64,000 bases of DNA from CBDDHT01 sp965228615. GTDB lineage: Bacteria > Pseudomonadota > Alphaproteobacteria > Rhizobiales > Methyloligellaceae. The translations under genes and the position numbers were made by a program. Location of the stretch: positions 2,790,001 through 2,854,000 of the forward strand of contig CBDDHT010000004.1 in assembly GCA_965228615.1 (NCBI GenBank). The letters run 5' to 3'. Shown here piece by piece: positions 9,163 to 17,864 of the stretch; position 1 is the stretch's first letter; each line of letters starts with the position of its first letter. A model generated the notes under the pieces. The model was not told the origin of the DNA and made no database searches. It saw nothing but the letters and a program-made list of their open reading frames with translations.

Positions 9163-9540
9163 TCAGTCTTCCAAGGAGACATCCGCGCGCGGTGGGAGCG
9201 GCGGGCTGTAGACGATCATCAGTTCCAAGTCCTGGGGACCGTCGTTCCGCACATAATGATCGAGGCCGGGAGGGATACGAATAATGGTTCCGGGTCCGCA
9301 AGAGACGGGAGATTCGTCTCCAAGAACCACGAGCGCTTCGCCTTCCAGCACATACATGGCCTGATATTCGTGCTCATGTGAGTGGCGATGCGCTTCGGCT
9401 CCCGGTTCCAGACGGCCCAGAGCCATCTCGAAATTCTCGCAAAAGCTTCTCTCGGTCAGCCGCACATTGATAGTACCGGTGTGGCCCGGGGGTGAATAGC
9501 GCTTCAGGCTGTCGCGGTGCTGGATAACATCATCAGTCAC
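9163..9540 (-). CDS. Cupin-domain protein
   Basis: The 125-residue protein carries one cupin barrel. Its first metal-binding motif contains H-R-H-S-H-E-H-E and the second P-P-G-x-D-H-Y-V-R-N. It is probably a small metal-dependent enzyme or sensor of unknown substrate. A GTG start at 9540 is chosen because GAGGA lies seven bases before it; a GTG at 9555 in the same frame has no ribosome site. It follows the AtuA-type genes on the same strand, 27 bases downstream of the small AtuA-associated gene. Confidence 0.8.
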   Translation of the reverse strand: MTDDVIQHRDSLKRYSPPGHTGTINVRLTERSFCENFEMALGRLEPGAEAHRHSHEHEYQAMYVLEGEALVVLGDESPVSCGPGTIIRIPPGLDHYVRNDGPQDLELMIVYSPPLPPRADVSLED

Positions 9541-9567
9541 AACGTCTTTCCTCACTTCAGGCCGTGA

Positions 9568-9936
9568 TCAGGCTTCATCGAGATAAGGCGATCCGGGAGG
9601 GACAACGCTCTCCGGCACATCGACAGTCAGCGCACCCAAAAGCAAGAACGACAGCGTCTTGCCATGCATGTCCTCGGCAAGAGCACTGTTGACGCCACCC
9701 TCAAGGGCATTGTCGATCACAAAGTTCAGAGCCGGCAGGTTCGGCAGCATATAGCGGATCACTCTCGTCGCACCTTTGTGAGCGAAGAGCTGCAGGACGC
9801 GATCCTCCGTTACCTGTTCCGTGAGGTACGGATAAGCTTCGGCAAGATAGGGAATGAGCGAAATGTTGGACCGATTGCCCTTGTCGCCGGCACGGCCGTG
9901 AGCGATCGCATGCAGCGGTACGTTCAATCGGCTCAT
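9568..9936 (-). CDS. AtuA-associated small protein (AtuA-like C-terminal domain)
   Basis: The 122-residue protein contains I-A-H-G-R-A-G-D-K-G-N-R-S-N, the signature of the domain that is either the C-terminus of, or encoded next to, AtuA-type proteins. Its start overlaps the stop of the larger AtuA-family gene by four bases, so the pair is translationally coupled and probably forms one complex. AtuA belongs to the acyclic terpene utilisation clusters of Pseudomonas, where its chemical role is not settled. Confidence 0.8.
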   Translation of the reverse strand: MSRLNVPLHAIAHGRAGDKGNRSNISLIPYLAEAYPYLTEQVTEDRVLQLFAHKGATRVIRYMLPNLPALNFVIDNALEGGVNSALAEDMHGKTLSFLLLGALTVDVPESVVPPGSPYLDEA

Positions 9937-11306
9937 GGCTGCACCAACTCGGCTCGGGCTTGCGCTTCAACACGTCCGCGTTCCACGAGAACGGAAGATG
10001 TCTGGACCTGCGAAGTCACCGAACCGCGATATCCGCCCCCTGCGGCAGGACCGGAACAATAGAGGCTCTGAACGTCATCCGTCAGCAACTGGGCGGCTTC
10101 ACGAGCAAGACTTCGAACCGCAGCACGCAGACGGTACTCCCCGCCCTGCACAAACCCCGGCTGCTCCGCGTTTGCACCGCCGTCACTATCGAAAGATGCA
10201 CCGGTTCCGACCACCTCGACCCGAGCCGGTTCATTGCGCCCCTGTGCCATCCAGCGTTCACGCACGATGTCGGCTGCCAGGCGCGCCCTGGCCAGGGCAT
10301 TCGGCCCCGCATAAGTCATCCCTGCTTCACCGAGCCAACCGCCATCAATGGAGACCGTCGCCTTCAGGGTATCGGGTGGTGGACGACCGGAGGCGCCGAC
10401 CACACGGATCCGGTTCGGACCATCCTCTTCAAGCTCGACGTCTGTAATGTCGAGTGTCACGTCCGGGGTAAGATAGGCGGTCGGATCATGGACTTCATAG
10501 AGGAGTTGTTCGATGACGGTCGCCCGAGTAACCAGCCCACCTGTACTCTCCGCTTTGGCAATAACAATATCGCCCGATGAAGAAATCTCGCCGATGGGGA
10601 AACCGAGATTGGCCATGTCTGGCACATCCTTGAAACCGGGATCGCAGAAATAGCCGCCCGTAACCTGGCCACCACATTCCAAGAGGTGACCGGCAACGGT
10701 TCCTGCGGCCAGCCGTTGCCAATCGTCGGCGGCCCACCCATACTCATGGATCAATGGCCCAAGCACCAAGGCGGCATCTGTCGTCCGCCCGACGAGAACA
10801 ACGTCCGCACCAAGATCCAATGCCGTCGCAACAGGCCTTGCCCCAAGATACGCGTTCGCGGCGAGTAGATCACCAGGTCCAATCTCAAGATCTTCGACAA
10901 CCGGTAAAGCGCGGACTTGGTCCGATGTCATAAAGGCAAGGAGATCGTCTCCCACCACAATAGCAACCTTCAACGAACCCAAACCAAGCTCGCCGGCAAG
11001 GGCGTGAACGCGCCTCGCGGCCCCGAGCGGGTTGGCGTTTCCCATATTGCTGACAATACGGACACCATGACGCCGGCATTCTGACAGTACGCGCGAAAGA
11101 TACGGCTCCAGATACGGCGAATATCCGAGTTCCGGATCATCGCGCTTAATCCGTTGGGCGATGGCGAGCGTCCGCTCTCCCATGACCTCATAAATCAGAT
11201 AGCGAGGGCCCGCCCGGCGCGACAAGGTATCGACGACAGCGACACCCGCATCCAGCCGATCGCCTGCGAAGCCCGCACCGCTGCCGATAAAGATCTTGTC
11301 CGTCAT
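9933..11306 (-). CDS. AtuA-family protein (DUF1446)
   Basis: The 457-residue protein shows the DUF1446/AtuA features: a G-S-G-A-G-F-A-G-D-R start, D-Y-I/L-I-Y-E-V-like segment, S-N-M-G-N-A-N-P, and a central E-C-G-G-Q-V-T-G-G-Y-F motif. The family is found in terpene, branched-chain and other acyl-CoA catabolic clusters. Here it sits between a TRAP importer and a cupin, suggesting it acts on the imported acid or its CoA ester. No Atu genes for citronellol breakdown are adjacent, so the terpene link is not established. Confidence 0.85.
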   Translation of the reverse strand: MTDKIFIGSGAGFAGDRLDAGVAVVDTLSRRAGPRYLIYEVMGERTLAIAQRIKRDDPELGYSPYLEPYLSRVLSECRRHGVRIVSNMGNANPLGAARRVHALAGELGLGSLKVAIVVGDDLLAFMTSDQVRALPVVEDLEIGPGDLLAANAYLGARPVATALDLGADVVLVGRTTDAALVLGPLIHEYGWAADDWQRLAAGTVAGHLLECGGQVTGGYFCDPGFKDVPDMANLGFPIGEISSSGDIVIAKAESTGGLVTRATVIEQLLYEVHDPTAYLTPDVTLDITDVELEEDGPNRIRVVGASGRPPPDTLKATVSIDGGWLGEAGMTYAGPNALARARLAADIVRERWMAQGRNEPARVEVVGTGASFDSDGGANAEQPGFVQGGEYRLRAAVRSLAREAAQLLTDDVQSLYCSGPAAGGGYRGSVTSQVQTSSVLVERGRVEAQARAELVQP

Positions 11307-11332
11307 TGCCGTTTAACGTTTGCGCGAACGCC

Positions 11333-12691
11333 TCACTGCTGAAGCATGAGATTCGGCAGCCAGGTGATCACGGCCGGGAATGCAAGGAAGACACCGAGCG
11401 TAATCACATCGGCCACGAAGAACGGCCCGATCCCACGGAAAACCTGTTGCAGTGGTATATCCGGCCTGACACCGGCGACCACGTAACAATTGAGACCGAT
11501 CGGTGGCGTGATGAGGCACACCTCGCACATCTTCACGACCACGATGCCGAACCAGATCGGATCATATCCCAGCCCGATGACCGCCGGATAGACGACCGGG
11601 AGCGTCAGAAGCAGCATTCCGATGGCATCCATGAACATGCCAAGGATAATGTAGAACGCCAGGATGCAGATCATGATCACGACGGGTGGAAACGGCAGGC
11701 TGGTAACCCACTCCGCAAAGACCGTTGGCAGTTCCGCAAAACCCATAAAGCGGACAAATATGAGCACGCCCCAGACGAGGGCGAAAATCATAACAGTCAG
11801 CCGGGCCGTTTCGAGAAGGGCACCCCGCAATGTCTTCCATTTCATTCCGCCGAGCAGCGCGATAACGAAGACGACGAAGGCGCCGAGTGCACCCGCCTCA
11901 GTTGGCGTTGCCCAGCCCGTATACATCGAGGTGAAAATGATGACGATGACGGCCAGGACGGGGAACGTACCGGGGAGCGATTTGACGCGTTCCTTGGTCG
12001 TGAACCCGCCGACAGGCGGCCCGAGCTCAGGATTGCGCTTCGCCATAAAGATGATCAGCAGCGCATAGATGATGGCCGAGACGATACCGGGAATAAAACC
12101 TGCGACCAGCAACCGGCCGATCGATTCCTCGACAATGATGGCGTAGATAACAAGGATGGCGCTTGGCGGAATGAGCGATGCCAATGTCCCACCTGCCGCA
12201 ACCACACCTGCGGCCAGCTGAGGACTATAATTGTTCTTCAACATTTCCGGGATGGCGACCCGGGCAAACACGGCGGCCGTCGCGGTACTGGCTCCGGACA
12301 CCGCCGCGAAGCCGGCTGTTGCGAAAACGGTCGCAACCGCCAATCCGCCTGGAACCCAGCCGAACCACTTCTTTGCGGCGTCAAAGAGCGCTTCTGTCAT
12401 GCCCGCGTGGAACGCCAAAAATCCGATGAGAATAAACATCGGCAAGACGCTCAGCGCATAGATCGTTCCCTTTGCATAAGGGACCATTCCGGCATTTCCG
12501 GCACCGCCTGTCCATCCAAGCATCATGACAAGGCCAAGAAGGCCCACAATCGCTGTGGCATAAACAACGCGCACGCCCAACAGTACGAGAAAGATGAGAA
12601 CAATCGTCCCACCAATGCCTAGGATAAACTCGTCACCGTCAGCGATCTGCTCTGCAATTCCGGCGCCGAAGAAAAATTCGATGAATTCCAT
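11333..12691 (-). CDS. TRAP transporter large permease subunit (DctM-like)
   Basis: The 452-residue protein has the many hydrophobic segments of the 12-helix DctM subunit, with typical motifs G-A-S-T-A-T-A-A-V-F-A-R near residue 130 and P-P-S-A-I-L-V-I-Y-A. It is the sodium-driven channel that moves a substrate delivered by a periplasmic protein into the cytoplasm. Its start overlaps the stop of the small-subunit gene by one base (TGATG). It forms a complete P-Q-M set with the two upstream genes. Confidence 0.92.
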   Translation of the reverse strand: MEFIEFFFGAGIAEQIADGDEFILGIGGTIVLIFLVLLGVRVVYATAIVGLLGLVMMLGWTGGAGNAGMVPYAKGTIYALSVLPMFILIGFLAFHAGMTEALFDAAKKWFGWVPGGLAVATVFATAGFAAVSGASTATAAVFARVAIPEMLKNNYSPQLAAGVVAAGGTLASLIPPSAILVIYAIIVEESIGRLLVAGFIPGIVSAIIYALLIIFMAKRNPELGPPVGGFTTKERVKSLPGTFPVLAVIVIIFTSMYTGWATPTEAGALGAFVVFVIALLGGMKWKTLRGALLETARLTVMIFALVWGVLIFVRFMGFAELPTVFAEWVTSLPFPPVVIMICILAFYIILGMFMDAIGMLLLTLPVVYPAVIGLGYDPIWFGIVVVKMCEVCLITPPIGLNCYVVAGVRPDIPLQQVFRGIGPFFVADVITLGVFLAFPAVITWLPNLMLQQ

Positions 12692-13320
12692 CAGACCGCC
12701 TCACGCTTCTGGGTTGCAGTATCATCTTCATCGCCAAAAGTGTCGTGAATCTCTTTTTCCGCCACTTCGGCGACATCCGCCATAAGCGGCACGGCGATCG
12801 GCGTGGTCTGTGGATCGGCAATCAACCGGATATAACCAAACGCCTGCAGGATGAGGCGTGCGAGCAGGACTGTGAATGCAATCGGCACCCAGATCTTGGA
12901 AGGCCATGTGATGATCTCTCGGTCAATCGTCGAGTCGCCCAACTCGAAGGCACGCATGAAAGCGGTAAAACTGAAATAAATCAAAACGCTCATGATAAAC
13001 ATGGCGATCAGCGTGCCGAAAAACTCGACAATCCAAAGCAATCGCCCGCGGAAACGCCTGATGACGAGTTCCATTCGGATATGCCCGCCGACCCGTTGCA
13101 TGGCCGATATGGCAAGAAAAGCGAACGAGACCATGCTGAGCGTCACAAGGTCATTGTAACCCCAGACAGGAGCACCGAGCTTTCGCCCGATAACATTGAT
13201 CGTGCCGAGGATCATCAATCCAAGAATGAAATAGGCTGCGATCATGCTCAGCCCGTCTTCGATCGACGTCAGCCACCGATCCAGTTTTGCAAGAAGACTT
13301 GCCCCCGCCGAAAGGGTCAT
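12691..13320 (-). CDS. TRAP transporter small permease subunit (DctQ-like)
   Basis: The 209-residue protein has four transmembrane segments and the N-terminal pattern L-A-K-L-D-R-W-L followed by a helix, as in DctQ subunits. The ATG at 13320 is chosen because GGGAG stands six bases before it; an in-frame ATG 13 codons upstream lacks such a site. The tail from about residue 180 is rich in Glu and Asp. It pairs with the DctM subunit through overlapping codons. Confidence 0.88.
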   Translation of the reverse strand: MTLSAGASLLAKLDRWLTSIEDGLSMIAAYFILGLMILGTINVIGRKLGAPVWGYNDLVTLSMVSFAFLAISAMQRVGGHIRMELVIRRFRGRLLWIVEFFGTLIAMFIMSVLIYFSFTAFMRAFELGDSTIDREIITWPSKIWVPIAFTVLLARLILQAFGYIRLIADPQTTPIAVPLMADVAEVAEKEIHDTFGDEDDTATQKREAV

Positions 13321-13409
13321 AGCGTACTCCCTCTGAGACCGGGCCGGTGCGGCATGCACCGGTCCGGTCCTGGAGTTGATAGATTAGGTGAGAGGCAAAA
13401 GATGTGCGC

Positions 13410-14480
13410 CTATTGCGCGCTCTTGGCCGTCTTCATGACGAAGTCGAACAGTGCTTTCGAATCGAACTTGTCCTTGTTCGCTGCGATCCACTTGTCATAG
13501 ACAGGCTGACCGGCAACTTCCCGGAACTTTGCGAGTTCGGCATCGGTGTACTTGACTTCGGTTTTGGACTTGCGCCATTTCGGGATGTTGATGTCATCTT
13601 TCTTTTTATAGGCGGCTTTGAGAGCCTTATAGGCTTCGTCTTTGGCTTCCATCATCAGCTTTTGATACTGCGGAGGAAGCGCGTCCCAGGACTTCTTGGA
13701 CGCAATATTCGGGCAGTCGTTCGTACCCGGTGCCAGGTTGATCGTGTACCAGGATGCCACTTCGTCGATCTTGTAGGCCGAATGGGCATAGGAGAACGGG
13801 AACGAAACGGCATTGACGGCACCGCGATCGATCGCCTGATAGACTTCGGTTGCGGTCATCGTCGAGATGCTTGCACCGAGAGCCCGCATGGCATCGGCCA
13901 ATCCGCCAAGCGCACGTACGGTCAGGCCTTTCCAGTCTTCGATCTTTTTGGGCGGTGTCCCTTTGCCGAGGAACTCATACTGTGGCAGCTGCGAGCTGGA
14001 CATGACGAAAATGCCCCACTTGTCAGCGAGTTCCTTGGACGTAATCGGATGCTTGTAGACAGCTTCGGCAACCTTGCGCTGAACATCGAAATTCGTCACA
14101 GGCAGGAATGGCAGGTTTAGAACGGTCAGTGACTGGTTCTTGCCGGGATGATAGGCCCAACATACCTTGGCCATGTCAAAGACGCCGGCCTTCAGATTGT
14201 CCACATTCTGCTTCTTGCCACCAAGCTGGTCGCCATAGAAGATCTTGATCGTGAACTTTCCGCCGGTTCTTTCTTTGACAATCCGCGAGTAGGTTTCTAG
14301 ATCTTCGGTGAAAGCGCGGCGCTTGCCCCAGACATTGACCTTCCAACGGACTTTCGGTCCATCGACCATGGCCTTCTTGGCGTGACTGGCGGCCTGTGCA
14401 CTTTGCGTCAGATCAACAGGACCTGCGGCCAGAAGCAGGCCGGCAACACCGCTCATCAGTACGTATTTCAAACTTTTCAT
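13410..14480 (-). CDS. TRAP transporter periplasmic substrate-binding protein (DctP-like)
   Basis: The 356-residue protein has a cleavable signal peptide (M-K-S-L-K-Y then a hydrophobic core ending Q-A-A-S-H-A) and the DctP landmarks: F-T-I-K-I-F-Y-G-D-Q-L-G, G-L-T-V-R-A-L-G-G and P-F-S-Y-A near the binding cleft. It delivers an unidentified organic acid to the membrane subunits encoded downstream. AGGAGGAAG a few bases before the ATG at 14480 fixes the start; an ATG eight codons upstream is less likely. A strong ribosome site and position as first gene suggest it is the most highly expressed gene of the unit. Confidence 0.9.
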   Translation of the reverse strand: MKSLKYVLMSGVAGLLLAAGPVDLTQSAQAASHAKKAMVDGPKVRWKVNVWGKRRAFTEDLETYSRIVKERTGGKFTIKIFYGDQLGGKKQNVDNLKAGVFDMAKVCWAYHPGKNQSLTVLNLPFLPVTNFDVQRKVAEAVYKHPITSKELADKWGIFVMSSSQLPQYEFLGKGTPPKKIEDWKGLTVRALGGLADAMRALGASISTMTATEVYQAIDRGAVNAVSFPFSYAHSAYKIDEVASWYTINLAPGTNDCPNIASKKSWDALPPQYQKLMMEAKDEAYKALKAAYKKKDDINIPKWRKSKTEVKYTDAELAKFREVAGQPVYDKWIAANKDKFDSKALFDFVMKTAKSAQ

Positions 14481-14993
14481 GCGTATTCTTCCTCCTAGAT
14501 ACAATCCGGGGCATACGCCCCCGGCTGGTCAGTTTTGACCGGCACGCCGGTCAATTTGGGTGCTCAGCGAAGAGCTGATGCGATATCCCTCTCATTGGCA
14601 CACAAGACATAGAAGCCTCGCACGCGAACGAACGGAAAGACGGCCGGTAAGGACCGAATGGCAAATGAATTGAATCTGCCGCGATTTTGCGACGACAGTA
14701 TCCTCCCATGAGACGCAGCTTTCGCTCTTTTGTGGTCGCGCCTTCGAATCTCTCAAGCGAGACCTCAGACGCCAGCGTCTTCGGATTGAACAATAACACC
14801 AAATTCGCGTTTGGCGACCCCTGATTGACCAAGGTCGAATAGCAGCGTTAAAGCTCAGTTGCAGACGCTGGCCGACAGTCAGCCTCCGTGATACGGAATC
14901 GGTCCATGCAGACACAGTGGGCCTTGCAAGACGCCTGCGGTGTCAACTGCACAGTGTTCAAGAACAAAGCAGGGGCAAATCCAGTTGAAAACC
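14481..14993. promoter_or_regulatory. Divergent intergenic region between TRAP operon and acyl-CoA synthetase operon
   Basis: This 513-base stretch has no convincing gene; short open frames on the minus strand lack ribosome sites and family-like sequence. It must hold the promoters of the leftward TRAP operon and the rightward synthetase operon, and would be the natural place for a shared regulator site. No clear palindromic operator was recognised. Confidence 0.45.
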
Positions 14994-17078
14994 ATGAGTC
15001 GCAGGGGAGGACTCCTGACACCGAGATCCGTCGCCGTCGTCGGTGCCTCGGACAATGTGAACCGCGTGGGCGGACGCCCGATTCACTATTTGCGTCGCTT
15101 TGGCTTCGAGGGAACCATCTACCCGATCAACCCCAATCGCGAAACCGTCCAGGACCTCACCGCCTATCCGGATGTGGCGTCCCTGCCCGAAACACCTGAC
15201 CTTGTTGTGGTCGTGGTGCCTTCCGATGGTGTGGAATCTGTTATCGACGCCTGCGTTGCGAGGCACGTTCCCAACGCGGTGATCATCAGCTCGGGTTTCG
15301 GCGAGACGGGACCCAAGGGGCGCGAAGTCGAACAACGAATGGTGGCGCGAGCGCGGGAGGGTGATCTGCGTCTGCTCGGCCCGAATGCTCAAGGCATCGC
15401 GAATTTCAAGACGGGCGCAATTGCGAACTTCTCGACAATTTTCATGGAGCTGCCACCTCAGGATGGCCCGATCGCCGTCGTCAGCCAGAGCGGCGCGCTC
15501 AGCCAGATGCTCTATGCGTTTTTGCGCCAGTCCGGATATGGCCTGCGCTATATGACCGCCTCCGGGAACGATGCCGACATCTGGGCAGCCGATATCATTC
15601 AAATGGTACTGGACGACGAAGACGTTCGCGTCATTCTCGTCTATCTGGAGAGTATCAAGAATGGCCCTGCGCTCGCTTCAGCCCTGGAAAGAGCGCGCAG
15701 GAACGATGTTTCGGTTGTTGCCCTCAAGACAGGGGCGAGCGAGCGCGGACGCCTGAGTGCGATGTCACATACAGGTGCAATGGCGACGGAAGATGGTGTG
15801 ACGCGCGCCTTTCTACGCGCGCATGGCGCATGGCAGGTCGAAGGGGTACGCGAGATGGTAGAGGCGGTACCGCTCTACCTGAAGGCGCGCGAGCCCGGTA
15901 TTGGCCGCATTGGTGTCCTCAGTCATAGCGGCGCGGTCGGCGTCATCTGTGCCGATACGGCCGAACGGCTGAATCTGGCCATGGCGACACTCGCGACGAA
16001 GACTCAAGATACCTTGTCGACGATCCTGCCATCATACGGAGCGATCCAGAATCCGGTCGATATGACCGCCGGGCTCATTGGGGGCGGAACGATGTTCGGC
16101 GACACCCTTCGTGCTGTCGCCAACGATCCAGGCGTCGATGTCATCCATATTGGAATGCCTGTCGCGGGGCCTGGTTATGACGTCACCGGGTTCGCAGCGG
16201 CCGCCGCTGCAACCGAGCAGGAAACCGGGAAACCGGTAACTGTATCGGCACCGCAATCGACCATTCGAGACGTGTTTACAGACGCAGGCGTCGTCGTCTA
16301 TGACGACGATGTCACAGCGCTGACGGCCTTGCGGCAATATGTCGAACATCGAGGTCTGCAAACACGGCAGAACATCGATGCACAGGAGATTCAGGTTTCA
16401 ATCGACGGACACACCGGGCCCGTTCTGGATGAAGCAGCAAGCCTGCGAATCCTGCAGTCCGCGGAATTGCCGGTGATCGATTTCACCATCTGTCATACGG
16501 CGGATGAAGCTGTGTCAGCGTTGTCGCAATATGGCAGCGCTGTCGTCGTCAAAGGATGTGCCGAGCAAATCCCGCATAAGAGTGAGCATGGTCTCGTTCA
16601 TCTCGGACTCTCGTCGAAAGACGACGTCCATGCGGCGGCGGCAGATTGTCTCGAGCGCATGGCATCTATGAAAATTGTCGGCAAAATCATTGTCGCGCCG
16701 ATGCATCGCGGTCGGCACGAAATGGTCATCGGTGCAAAACGTGATCCGTCAATCGGTCCCGTCATCATGCTGGGCGATGGCGGAAAATATGTTGAGGCAC
16801 TCCAGGATGCAGTGCTGCTCATCCCGCCATTCTCGATAAGCGATGCGTTGGAAGCCATCGACCAGCTGCGCATTTCCCCGATCTTCAACGGCGTCAGGGG
16901 CGAGCCGCCAATGGATACGGAGGCTGTCGCAAGGGCGGCGGTTCGACTTGGTGCGTTGATGATCTCGAATAGTGAGATCGAATCCATCGACATGAACCCG
17001 GTCGTCCTGGGGGATCAAGGCACCGGAATAGCGATATTGGACGCCTTGATCACGCTAAAGGAAAGGAGTGCTTCATGA
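14994..17078 (+). CDS. NDP-forming acyl-CoA synthetase (acetate--CoA ligase family)
   Basis: The 694-residue protein has the single-chain order of these enzymes. A CoA-binding Rossmann domain with V-A-V-V-G-A-S-D-N is at residues about 12-20. Succinyl-CoA-ligase-like domains follow, with the phosphorylated His in S-H-T-G-A-M near 263, and an ATP-grasp domain begins near 480. They make acyl-CoA from acid, CoA and ATP with release of ADP and phosphate. The start at 14994 fits the family; an in-frame ATG lies 18 codons upstream. It overlaps the downstream crotonase gene (ATGA), so the pair likely activates and then hydrates one acid. Confidence 0.88.
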   Translation: MSRRGGLLTPRSVAVVGASDNVNRVGGRPIHYLRRFGFEGTIYPINPNRETVQDLTAYPDVASLPETPDLVVVVVPSDGVESVIDACVARHVPNAVIISSGFGETGPKGREVEQRMVARAREGDLRLLGPNAQGIANFKTGAIANFSTIFMELPPQDGPIAVVSQSGALSQMLYAFLRQSGYGLRYMTASGNDADIWAADIIQMVLDDEDVRVILVYLESIKNGPALASALERARRNDVSVVALKTGASERGRLSAMSHTGAMATEDGVTRAFLRAHGAWQVEGVREMVEAVPLYLKAREPGIGRIGVLSHSGAVGVICADTAERLNLAMATLATKTQDTLSTILPSYGAIQNPVDMTAGLIGGGTMFGDTLRAVANDPGVDVIHIGMPVAGPGYDVTGFAAAAAATEQETGKPVTVSAPQSTIRDVFTDAGVVVYDDDVTALTALRQYVEHRGLQTRQNIDAQEIQVSIDGHTGPVLDEAASLRILQSAELPVIDFTICHTADEAVSALSQYGSAVVVKGCAEQIPHKSEHGLVHLGLSSKDDVHAAAADCLERMASMKIVGKIIVAPMHRGRHEMVIGAKRDPSIGPVIMLGDGGKYVEALQDAVLLIPPFSISDALEAIDQLRISPIFNGVRGEPPMDTEAVARAAVRLGALMISNSEIESIDMNPVVLGDQGTGIAILDALITLKERSAS

Positions 17079-17857
17079 GCCCCGTACTCACCGATCGCGA
17101 CGGCCCCGTTACAATCGTAACGCTGAACCGGCCTGACCGCATGAATGCGATCAACACTCCCCTGCGCACGGCCTTCATTGACTCGCTCAACGCCGCCAAC
17201 GCCGATCCGGATACCAGAGCAATCGTGATCACGGGCGCAGGTGATCGTGCATTTTCAGCCGGTTTGGACCTGGAAGAGTCGTCGCGGACGCCACAAGACA
17301 AGGTCGGGGCCTTGCTCACACATCAGCAGGCTGTCTATCAGGCCGTCCGCGATCTGGATAAGGGCTGCGTCGTTGCCTACAACGGTGTCGCTGCCGGAGG
17401 TGGTTTTCAGATCGGCCTCTGCGCCGATTTCCAAGTCGGCTTCCCCGATCTGCGAATTGGTCAACCTGAAGTCAAAGTCGGCTTTGCCAGCATTATCGGT
17501 TCAGCACTCATGGCAGAGCATTGCAACATCGGCATCAACAAGGTGCTGTCTCTACTGGGCGATCTGATCGATGGCACCCAGGCTCTGGAAGCTGGGTTGA
17601 TAACTCATCTCGTCGAGAAGGAGCAGGTGAGAGAAACAGCCATGGATCTCGCCCGCCGCCTTGCCGATATTGCACCGACAGCCATGCGCTTGACGAAGCA
17701 GCAGTTCCGGAATGTCACACAGCAGAGGTTCGAGGAAGCCTGTGCGATCGGACAACAGGCTCAAGCGGAGTGTTATGCAAGCGGAGAACCGCAAGCCTTG
17801 CAGGCCGCTTTCATTGCGAAACGCGAAGCACGCAAGTCGGAACCAACCAAAACGTAA
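17075..17857 (+). CDS. Enoyl-CoA hydratase/isomerase (crotonase family)
   Basis: The 260-residue protein has the crotonase landmarks: A-F-S-A-G-L-D-L-E-E near residue 63 and the oxyanion-hole segment N-G-V-A-A-G-G-G-F near 106, followed by G-x-C-A-D-F. One usual catalytic Glu of classic hydratases is not evident, so an isomerase or hydrolase activity is possible. It is coupled to the synthetase upstream, with AAGGAG before its start. It ends eight bases from the convergent caspase-family gene. Confidence 0.85.
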   Translation: MSPVLTDRDGPVTIVTLNRPDRMNAINTPLRTAFIDSLNAANADPDTRAIVITGAGDRAFSAGLDLEESSRTPQDKVGALLTHQQAVYQAVRDLDKGCVVAYNGVAAGGGFQIGLCADFQVGFPDLRIGQPEVKVGFASIIGSALMAEHCNIGINKVLSLLGDLIDGTQALEAGLITHLVEKEQVRETAMDLARRLADIAPTAMRLTKQQFRNVTQQRFEEACAIGQQAQAECYASGEPQALQAAFIAKREARKSEPTKT

Positions 17858-17864
17858 AACTGTC

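Noticed and set aside
14551..14915. Overlapping minus-strand frames upstream of the acyl-CoA synthetase
   Set aside because: They overlap one another in different frames, have no start signals, and lie in what looks like a divergent promoter region.
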